DNA of 6,061 nt. It comes from Thermoplasmata archaeon. GTDB lineage: Archaea; Thermoplasmatota; Thermoplasmata; Thermoplasmatales; GCA-001856825. Position 1 is the first letter of the stretch, and every line of letters begins with the position of its first letter. Positions 1 to 5,293 of the stretch are shown piece by piece. A model generated the notes under the pieces. That model had not been told where the DNA came from. It was given only the letters and a program-made list of their open reading frames with translations, and made no database searches. Made by a program: the position numbers and the translations under genes. The stretch is taken from assembly GCA_021792355.1 (NCBI GenBank), contig JAJYUV010000060.1, positions 1 through 6,061 of the forward strand. Direction: 5' to 3'.

Positions 1-326
1 AGGTGGTCCATTCCCGGATCCGTGTGGGACATCCTCAATCCAACGGAAAGATCGAACGGTTCCATAAGACCCTCAAATCCGAATGCGTCCGGACTCAGGC
101 CTTGGGGGGATTTGAGGAAGCCAAGACAATCCTCGCGACCTACGTCCACGAATACAATTACGAACGGCTTCATTGGGCTCTCAACGATCTCACCCCGGCT
201 GACACCCTCAAAGGAAAAGAAACCATCAAGCAGCGTCTTGAAAGACGAAAAAACGCTCTGGAAAAAGCCAGGAAGGACCGCCGGCAGAGACAGGCCCGGC
301 TTCGTCAGGAGTCCCGGTCAGCCTGA
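1..326 (+). CDS. IS3/IS481-like DDE transposase, C-terminal part (cut by window start)
   Basis: This is the C-terminal end of an rve-fold (DD35E) transposase. The frame is already open at base 1, so the apparent GTG start at base 3 is only the window edge. The visible part holds the third catalytic region: the motif HPQSNGKIERFHKTLKSE contains the catalytic Glu, followed by the family's YNYERLHWALN..TPAD block. It ends in a very basic, probably DNA-binding or coiled tail rich in Arg, Lys and Gln. The stop is TGA at 324-326. From the shared residues onward it matches the reverse-strand copy at 4463 except for two amino acids, and here both positions keep the usual family residues (Gln in HPQ, His in RFH). 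This copy could therefore be the better preserved one. Whether the whole gene is intact cannot be judged, because the two catalytic Asp residues lie outside the window. Confidence 0.9.
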   Translation, partial: VVHSRIRVGHPQSNGKIERFHKTLKSECVRTQALGGFEEAKTILATYVHEYNYERLHWALNDLTPADTLKGKETIKQRLERRKNALEKARKDRRQRQARLRQESRSA

Positions 327-360
327 CCGGTGCAAACCAGGAAAGTGCCATTTTCGTTGA
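1..360 (+). repeat. Inverted repeat, left copy (3' end of IS3/IS481-like element)
   Basis: Bases 1-360 are the reverse complement of 4429-4788 without gaps. I count three mismatches, at 35, 36 and 64, all inside the transposase gene and all close to the catalytic Glu codon. Identity stops after CGTTGA at 360. A short match CAGCAC follows two differing bases (363-368), so the true element end may be a few bases further on, possibly a terminal CA near 364. The 34 bp between the stop codon and base 360 form the 3' non-coding end. The left limit of the repeat is unknown because it continues past the window edge. Confidence 0.9.
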
Positions 361-548
361 CACAGCACAAGATCATCATTGCCGGCATCCTCTGCGGCAA
401 AACCAACGTCCGGGCCCTGGGCGAATGGTCCCGCTCCCTTTCTCACCATCAGGACGACCTCCTCGCGCGCCTTGGGTGCTTCCGCTCCCCCTCCCGCCAG
501 TGCTTTGTTCCTCCCTCCTGGACCACAATCCACCGCACCCTCCGGGAT
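361..548 (+). pseudogene. ISAs1-family transposase, N-terminal remnant
   Basis: In the frame of base 330 this stretch encodes a protein resembling the DDE_Tnp_1-associated N-terminal domain of ISAs1 transposases. The pattern is HKIIIAGILCGKTNVRALGEW, followed by LLARLGC and FVPPSWTTIHRTLRD. It fits the family layout of 'iL.avl.Garsf.aIaeW', a short spacer, 'Lg', then '.Pse.TirR.L'. The piece begins within a few bases of the neighbouring IS end, so the first roughly 10-25 residues of the normal protein are missing. It ends at about 548, where a group II intron fragment takes over. The catalytic DDE domain is absent, so this is a dead fragment. The identification rests on motif pattern recognised from memory. 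Confidence 0.65.
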
Positions 549-762
549 ACGTCATCGTCTTCGGGCGGTCCAGCTCAAGCACCGGCGACGCGGTCCCAGC
601 GTTTATCGGGGTCTGAGAAATTTGGGCGCATCAGAGGAGTTGGCCGCTATGGCGGCTACAGATGGATGCAGTCGCTGGTGGCGCCGAAGCCAGTACTCCA
701 ACATCAACAAGGTTCTCGCGGTGTCCTATTTCGACAGCTTGGGTGTGCCCTGGCTCTCATGA
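544..762 (+). pseudogene. Group II intron maturase/reverse transcriptase, C-terminal remnant
   Basis: In the frame of base 544 the translation reads IRHRLRAVQLKHRRRG, then LRNLGASEELAAMAATDG, then RWWRRS....N.VL...YFDSLGVPWLS, ending at a TGA at 760-762. This is the usual end of bacterial group II intron proteins: 'RrRLRavqwKqWkr..t....Lr.lG....a...a.s.r..W..s.....n.al...yf..lGl..l', the X/thumb maturase region and C-terminus. The reverse transcriptase fingers and palm are absent, so only the last 70 or so codons survive. The fragment begins at its junction with the ISAs1 remnant, within about 541-550. The matching intron RNA structure directly downstream supports the call. Confidence 0.65.
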
Positions 763-774
763 GCTCAACTTTTC

Positions 775-843
775 GAACCGCCTGGTGCGAGACCCTCAGG
801 CTGGGTGGTGTGGCAGGGGATGGGCAACCCCCCCGTTGCCGAT
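775..843 (+). ncRNA. Group II intron 3' end: domain V-like and domain VI-like hairpins
   Basis: Thirteen bases after the maturase-like stop, ACCGCCTGG (777-785) pairs over all nine positions with CTGGGTGGT (801-809), using several G-U pairs. An inner GAG/CTC stem (789-791 with 795-797) closes a three-base loop. Arm length, spacing and the sequence pattern resemble domain V of bacterial group II introns of the 'GAACCGCC...GGTGGTGTG' type. A second stem follows: GGCA (812-815) with TGCC (837-840), and an inner G-run with a C-run (816-819 with about 831-834), as expected for domain VI. The intron's 3' boundary would fall near 843. With domains I-IV missing, this cannot splice by itself. The pairing is visible directly; the domain assignment is inferred from the family pattern. 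Confidence 0.6.
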
Positions 844-880
844 CGACTGGAAGAGGAGTAAAAAGGGTTTCTGATTACCA

Positions 881-909
881 ATTACAATAAGCCCGATTCC
901 TGATATAAT
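881..909 (+). promoter_or_regulatory. Sigma70-type promoter with extended -10, nearly on the ATG
   Basis: A perfect TATAAT (904-909) is preceded by TG at 901-902, the extended -10 form. A 17-base spacer separates it from ATTACA (881-886), which matches four of six bases of the -35 consensus. The -10 box ends only six bases before the ATG at 916, so transcription would begin at or within one or two bases of the start codon. That leaves no room for a ribosome binding site. The message would be leaderless, or translation would start at the internal ATG at 940. Confidence 0.5.
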
Positions 910-915
910 AGAACC

Positions 916-1899
916 ATGATTTCACGTTGGCTTAATATTATGGAGGAGATCATAGCCAAGAATCTGATCCTGTTTCAGAAAGGGCTGAGTCTCGCCGAAT
1001 TCCAAAACCAGAATGGAACGGAGGAACGTTGTCGGAAGGCCCTGTTCCAATGGCGCTGGCAGAAGGGATTCCGGTGCCCGACTTGGTATGATGACCGGTT
1101 CCGTGGTCTTTTCAACGGTCGCTACCAGTGCAACGGTTGCCGTCATAAACCTTCGCTCACAAGTGACACCCTCTTTGCCGACACCAAGCTGCCGCTCACC
1201 GTCTGGTTCATGGCGATCTATCTCCTGACTCAGAACAAGAACACCATGTCGGCCCTGGAACTGAAGCGCCAATTGGGGGTCTTCTACAACACCACTTGGT
1301 TGTTGAAGCACACTAAGATCCTCCAGGTCATGAAGGAACGGGACGATGAACTCCATTTGGACGGTCCCGTCCAGATTGAGGACGCCCACTGGGGCGGGGA
1401 ACGGCGAGGCGGCAAACCTGGCGGGGGCGCTCCCGGGGAAACGCCGTTCCTGGCGGCGGTCCAGTGGACCGATGACGGTCGCCCCCTTTGGCTCCGCCTC
1501 ACCCGGGTCCAAGGCTTCTCCAGGCACGAGATCGAACGCTGGGCCCGGAAGCTTCTTTTACCGGACTGCACGGTGGTTTCCGAGGGACTGCCCGCTTTCT
1601 GGGGAATCGATCGGGAAGGATACGCCTATCATTCCCAAGTGGCCGGAGGAGGATCGGACAGCGTCAGGAATCCCGCTTTTTTCTGGGTAAACACCCTTAT
1701 GGGCAATGTCAAGAATGCCCTTCACGGCACATATCATACGATTCAGGAGAAACATCTTCTTTACTATCTGGCCGAATTCTTCTACCGGTTAACCCGACGG
1801 TTCCAACTGGAAGACCTGCTCCCCCGGTTCACGTACGTCGCCCTTCGGGCATCACCTCTACCGTACCGTTTTGCAAAGCTGGCTAAGGATCATGGGTAA
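916..1899 (+). CDS. IS1595-family (ISSod11/ISPna2-like) transposase with altered active site
   Basis: This intact 327-residue frame has the full length and layout of IS1595-type transposases. A zinc ribbon lies at about residues 52-80, a helical linker ending in KHTKILQVMKER at about 132-142, then the ISXO2-like DDE domain at about 150-295. The end WVNTLMGN.KNAL.GTYH (258-274) and YLAEFFYRL.RRF (284-296) is typical of the family. Several key residues are unusual. The zinc ribbon keeps Cys54, Cys72 and Cys75, but the second Cys is Trp57 (CPTW instead of CPxC). The first catalytic block reads IEDAHWGGER where the family has IDDAY or VDE, putting Glu155 in the Asp position. The second reads VVSEGL where VVSDGL is usual, placing Glu223 there. 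Asn259 occupies the third position, as in DDN-type members. It is probably catalytically weak or dead despite the open frame. The ATG at 916 has no Shine-Dalgarno sequence; an in-frame ATG at 940 is an alternative. No convincing terminal repeats were found. Confidence 0.88.
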   Translation: MISRWLNIMEEIIAKNLILFQKGLSLAEFQNQNGTEERCRKALFQWRWQKGFRCPTWYDDRFRGLFNGRYQCNGCRHKPSLTSDTLFADTKLPLTVWFMAIYLLTQNKNTMSALELKRQLGVFYNTTWLLKHTKILQVMKERDDELHLDGPVQIEDAHWGGERRGGKPGGGAPGETPFLAAVQWTDDGRPLWLRLTRVQGFSRHEIERWARKLLLPDCTVVSEGLPAFWGIDREGYAYHSQVAGGGSDSVRNPAFFWVNTLMGNVKNALHGTYHTIQEKHLLYYLAEFFYRLTRRFQLEDLLPRFTYVALRASPLPYRFAKLAKDHG

Positions 1900-2018
1900 T
1901 CCGGTAGTTTTTTGATTTTTCAGAGGATCGGTGGATAACTTCACGTTATTTGAGGTCATGTAACATTCTCTTATGCTTTAAATATTGTGAAATTATTGGA
2001 TTAGTATAAGGCGAGAGT

Positions 2019-2993
2019 ATGAAAGCTTCGGTCATTATCCCCACAAAAAATGGGGGTTCCCTTTTTGAAAAAGTTCTTTTAGCAGTGATTTCTCAGAAGG
2101 TTCCTTGGCCTTTTGAAATTCTAGTAATTGATTCTGGGTCAACGGATGGTACTTTGGAATTTATCCATCAAATCCCAAATATTCGAACCCACTCAATCCC
2201 TCCTGATCAATTTGGGCATGGTAGAACAAGAAATCTTGGAATATCGATGACCAAAGGTGATTTTGCAGTATTTATCACTCAAGATGCCAAGCCTATTAAT
2301 AATCACTGGCTTTATGAACTAATTTCATCTGTAGAGCAGAACTCTAATATTGCTGGTTCCTTTGGAAGGCATATTGCCTATCCTGATCATGGACCTTTTA
2401 TTGCTCGAGAACTTGATAATCATTTTGATGGTCTAAGAGATTTTGGAACTATCGTGAAGCTTGAAGATCCCGAAATGTATAAAATTGATGAAGGATATCG
2501 CCAAGCACTTCAATTTTTTTCGAATAACAATTCTTGCATTAGAAGAAGTGTATGGGAAAAAATTCCCTTCGATGATGTAGACTTTTCAGAAGATATGGTT
2601 TGGGCAAAGAATATTATTGAGGCTGGGTACCAAAAAGCTTATGCTCATTCAGCAGTCGTCTACCATTCCCATTCATTTGGCATACTTGAAGGGATTCAAA
2701 GAGGCTTTGATGAAGCTTGGTCACTTAAACAGCACTTCGGTTATAAAATGTTTCCTTCAATCCTACACTTTTTGGGAGTTCTGGGTATTTCTATCAGCTC
2801 AGATTATTTTTTCGGTATAAAAAATGGATTTTTGCTTAGAAATCCTATTTGGATATTTAAGGTTCCAATTCGTGTTGTATCAAATCAAGTTGGATATTTT
2901 CTCGGTGAAAGAGCGGATTATTTTTCGAAAAGTTTAATTGATAGGTTATCTAGAGATAAAAATCTTAAAAAAAATAAAAAAAATTATCGATAA
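2019..2993 (+). CDS. GT2 family glycosyltransferase, rhamnosyltransferase-like
   Basis: This is a probable cytoplasmic-face sugar transferase for a surface polysaccharide, using a nucleotide-activated sugar. The 324-residue protein starts with the GT-A nucleotide-binding fold: SVIIPTKNGG (residues 4-13), then the IDSGSTDGT motif (37-45). FGHGRTRNLG (65-74) and the acidic TQDAKP motif (87-92, metal-binding DxD-like) match the rhamnosyltransferase branch of GT2. SEDMVWA (190-196) is the expected acidic catalytic motif, followed by HSHSF (216-220). The last 80 residues hold hydrophobic stretches (about 246-262 and 275-295), probably membrane-associating, and a Lys/Asn-rich tail. The ATG follows AAGGCGAG at a suitable distance for ribosome binding. 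The gene is far more AT-rich than the IS flanks, suggesting horizontal transfer. The sugar transferred cannot be read from the sequence; rhamnose is only a family-level guess. Confidence 0.85.
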   Translation: MKASVIIPTKNGGSLFEKVLLAVISQKVPWPFEILVIDSGSTDGTLEFIHQIPNIRTHSIPPDQFGHGRTRNLGISMTKGDFAVFITQDAKPINNHWLYELISSVEQNSNIAGSFGRHIAYPDHGPFIARELDNHFDGLRDFGTIVKLEDPEMYKIDEGYRQALQFFSNNNSCIRRSVWEKIPFDDVDFSEDMVWAKNIIEAGYQKAYAHSAVVYHSHSFGILEGIQRGFDEAWSLKQHFGYKMFPSILHFLGVLGISISSDYFFGIKNGFLLRNPIWIFKVPIRVVSNQVGYFLGERADYFSKSLIDRLSRDKNLKKNKKNYR

Positions 2994-3288
2994 AAAGAAT
3001 TTAACATTTCTCACATCAAGACAAAATAAAAAATTATAATGAGTTATGATTGATTATTGTGTATGGAGAGGCCAAGGGAAAATCGCGTATCCTGATGGTC
3101 GTCAAGATTATCAACCTTTTGACTATATCTCCACCTGGAATTGAAAAGAAACCAGAAACTGAGGATTCGGTACGGAAGAATGCAGAATATGCCACGTAGT
3201 TTTTCACTCTGCGGGGCTATATACTAATTTGACAATAACTCCGGAAAATTCTAAGAACCAAAATACTTAACGCGTTACTGGAGAAACA
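2994..3288. other. 295-bp intergenic gap with no recognised gene
   Basis: This gap is wider than expected between two genes of one polysaccharide operon. It is AT-rich at both ends and more balanced in the middle (about 3055-3200). A small plus-strand frame (TTG at 3050 to TAG at 3197-3199, 49 codons) is open. It lacks a ribosome binding site and resembles no family I recognise. The middle may be the eroded remains of a deleted gene, which would account for the width, but nothing proves it. No strong terminator hairpin was seen. Confidence 0.4.
3229..3257 (+). promoter_or_regulatory. Possible promoter for the aminotransferase gene
   Basis: An exact TTGACA (3229-3234) lies 54 bp before the ATG of the aminotransferase gene. 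With a 17-base spacer the -10 position holds TAAGAA (3252-3257), a poor match. The perfect -35 and plausible leader length make it a candidate for separate transcription of the gene, in keeping with the wide gap upstream. In AT-rich DNA such matches also arise by chance. Confidence 0.25.
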
Positions 3289-4419
3289 ATGATTCCTTTT
3301 GTTAAAGCCTCGATTGTAGGCAGAGAACTTGAGTATATCGCAGATGTTCTAAAAAGTAGTAAATTTTCGGGGGATGGAAAATACACAAAAAGATGTCACA
3401 AGGTTTTCGAAGACCGATATGGTTTCAATAAAGTCTTATTGACTACTTCCTGTACTGATGCACTTGAAATGGCGGCAATTCTTTGCAATATCCAAAGCGG
3501 AGATGAAGTTATTATTCCAAGCTATACTTTCGTAAGCACTGCAAATGCGTTTGTTTTAAGAGGGGCTAAAATTGTTTTTGCGGATTCAAGAATAGATACT
3601 CCCCATCTTGATGAAAATTCTCTCGAAAGTCTTATATCAGATAAGACAAAAGTCATTGTTCCAGTACATTATGCTGGATCAGCATGTGATATGGATAAAA
3701 TAAAAGAAATATCTGAAAAATATAATTTATTTGTGATCGAAGATGCTGCCCAAGCCATTGATTCCTATTTTAAGGAAAAACCCTTAGGAAGTTTAGGAAC
3801 ATTTGGAACATTTAGTTTTCATGATACAAAAAACATTACTTGTGGAGAGGGGGGGCTTCTCTGTATAAACGATAGTCAATTTTCACAAAGAGCCGAAATT
3901 ATTCGGGAAAAAGGCACTAATAGATCTGCATTTATTCGTGGAGAAGCTGAAAAATACGGGTGGGTTGATCTTGGGTCGTCATTCCTTCCAGCAGATATCC
4001 TTTCTGCCTTTCTTTATGGCCAACTTGAATGGATAGATGCTATCCAAAATCATCGTAGAGAATTATGGAACAGATACCACAAACATTTATTTGATTTAGA
4101 AAGAGGTGAGAAAATTATTCGACAAAAAATTCCTAAACACTCAACAAATAATGCTCACATGTATTATGTTCTATGTAACTCAATAAAAGATCGGACATTT
4201 GTAATTGAATACTTGAAAAAGAAAAACATTATTTCCTCTTTTCATTATCTTCCTTTACATAAAAGTAAATTCTTCGAAAGTAAGCATGATGGAAGAGAGC
4301 TCCCTAATTGTGACCGATTTGCCGATACATTACTTAGGCTTCCTCTTTTTAATGATCTTAAAGTAGAGGAAGTGGACATGATCTGTAATGAATTATATGA
4401 GGCCTTTTCATTGCTTTAA
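3289..4419 (+). CDS. wecE: dTDP-4-amino-4,6-dideoxygalactose transaminase (WecE/RffA-like)
   Basis: This is a PLP-dependent sugar aminotransferase of the DegT/DnrJ/EryC1/StrS family. WecE converts dTDP-4-keto-6-deoxyglucose plus glutamate to dTDP-4-amino-4,6-dideoxygalactose, the precursor of Fuc4NAc in enterobacterial common antigen and some O-antigens; it is cytosolic. At 376 residues it has the length I recall for E. coli WecE and shares long blocks with it: MIPF at the start, GDEVIIPSYTFVSTANAFVL (71-90), KVIVPVHYAG (121-130), REKGTNRS (206-213) and FHYLPLH (318-324). The cofactor-binding residues are visible: Asp152 and Gln155 in EDAAQ, and the Schiff-base Lys181 in SFHDTKN, followed by GEGG. 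GGAG at 3280-3283 is a good ribosome binding site for the ATG at 3289. The gene is AT-rich like the glycosyltransferase upstream. An inverted IS copy begins within 5-9 bp of its stop, so the rest of the cluster may have been cut away. The family is certain; the exact sugar product is likely but not proven. Confidence 0.92.
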   Translation: MIPFVKASIVGRELEYIADVLKSSKFSGDGKYTKRCHKVFEDRYGFNKVLLTTSCTDALEMAAILCNIQSGDEVIIPSYTFVSTANAFVLRGAKIVFADSRIDTPHLDENSLESLISDKTKVIVPVHYAGSACDMDKIKEISEKYNLFVIEDAAQAIDSYFKEKPLGSLGTFGTFSFHDTKNITCGEGGLLCINDSQFSQRAEIIREKGTNRSAFIRGEAEKYGWVDLGSSFLPADILSAFLYGQLEWIDAIQNHRRELWNRYHKHLFDLERGEKIIRQKIPKHSTNNAHMYYVLCNSIKDRTFVIEYLKKKNIISSFHYLPLHKSKFFESKHDGRELPNCDRFADTLLRLPLFNDLKVEEVDMICNELYEAFSLL

Positions 4420-4424
4420 TGTGC

Positions 4425-5293
4425 TGCATCAACGAAAATGGCACTTTCCTGGTTTGCACCGGTCAGGCTGACCGGGACTCCTGACGAAGCCGGGCCTGTC
4501 TCTGCCGGCGGTCCTTCCTGGCTTTTTCCAGAGCGTTTTTTCGTCTTTCAAGACGCTGCTTGATGGTTTCTTTTCCTTTGAGGGTGTCAGCCGGGGTGAG
4601 ATCGTTGAGAGCCCAATGAAGCCGTTCGTAATTGTATTCGTGGACGTAGGTCGCGAGGATTGTCTTGGCTTCCTCAAATCCCCCCAAGGCCTGAGTCCGG
4701 ACGCATTCGGATTTGAGGGTCTTAGGGAACCGTTCGATCTTTCCGTTGGATTTGGGATGTCCCACACGGATCCGGGAATGGACCACCTCCTGGTCCCGCA
4801 GGGCGGAGCGGAACTCGGTGGAGAGATATTGGGGGCCGTTGTCGGAGATGATGCGGGGTTTGGCCAGGCCCTTGGGAAGAGTCTCCAACGCCCTCTGGAT
4901 GACAAGCTCAACATCAGCGCTCGTCATGGACAGGCAAAGATCCCAGAAGACGATGGCCCGGGAATAGCCGTCGAGGACACTGATGAAGAAATAATGCGTG
5001 CCCCGGAGGTTGATATAAGAAATGTCGCTGTGCCACTGCTCATGAGGCCTCTGGGGTTGATGAAAGCCTTGTCGGGAGGCTTTTCGTCCGTCCGGAAGAG
5101 TCCATCGGCTTGATATGCCGGCCTCTCTGAGCACCCGGAAGACCGTGGAGGGCGAGACGGCCACAACCCCCTGGTCCAGCATCATGTACGTCAGCCGGAC
5201 GCCGCCCACAGTGGGGTGTTGGCATTTGAAGGCCACGATCTTCTTTTGCACATCCTTCATCCAGACCGTTCCCTTGGGATCTCCCCGGGCAGG
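4425..5293 (-). mobile_element. IS3/IS481-like element, right inverted copy, 5'-truncated
   Basis: This is the second copy of the element seen at bases 1-360, in opposite orientation, so the two 3' ends face each other across the sugar genes. The certain end is 4429 (TCAACG), where identity with the left copy begins. If the terminus is the TG typical of many IS elements it would be at 4425. The other end joins the IS1634 remnant at about 5258-5299. Full-length relatives carry roughly 100 more residues, including a helix-turn-helix, upstream of this point, so this copy appears 5'-truncated and has lost its other terminal repeat. Confidence 0.75.
4429..4788 (-). repeat. Inverted repeat, right copy
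   Basis: This is the reverse complement of bases 1-360, ungapped, with differences at 4753, 4754 and 4725. Two of the three change amino acids: HPQ becomes HPK and RFHK becomes RFPK, next to the catalytic Glu. The near identity points to recent duplication. A repeat pair this similar can drive inversion of the 361-4428 segment by homologous recombination. Confidence 0.92.

Noticed and set aside
318..890. Several overlapping open frames on both strands in the GC-rich stretch between the left IS copy and the IS1595 gene
   Set aside because: Apart from the two family-matching segments (ISAs1 at 361-548, maturase at 544-762), the translations are low-complexity Pro/Ser/Arg/Gly readings typical of shadow frames in GC-rich DNA.
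922..1571. Long minus-strand frames inside the IS1595 gene
   Set aside because: They are antisense shadows of the transposase, with no family motifs and no ribosome binding site.
1887..1921. Rho-independent terminator after the IS1595 gene (GGAT...ATCC followed by a T-run)
   Set aside because: The stem is only four pairs with an eight-base loop and does not sit next to the T-run, so it is too weak to call.
860..1925. Terminal inverted repeats of the IS1595 element (TCTGATTACCAATTAC near 870 against the complement of the region near 1905-1925)
   Set aside because: Only TCTGA and scattered A/T bases agree, and no matching 8-bp target duplication was found.
1985..2010. Promoter directly upstream of the glycosyltransferase (TTGTGA with downstream TAGTAT/TATAAG)
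   Set aside because: No pair of boxes had both a good match and a 16-18 base spacing; AT-rich DNA yields such matches by chance.
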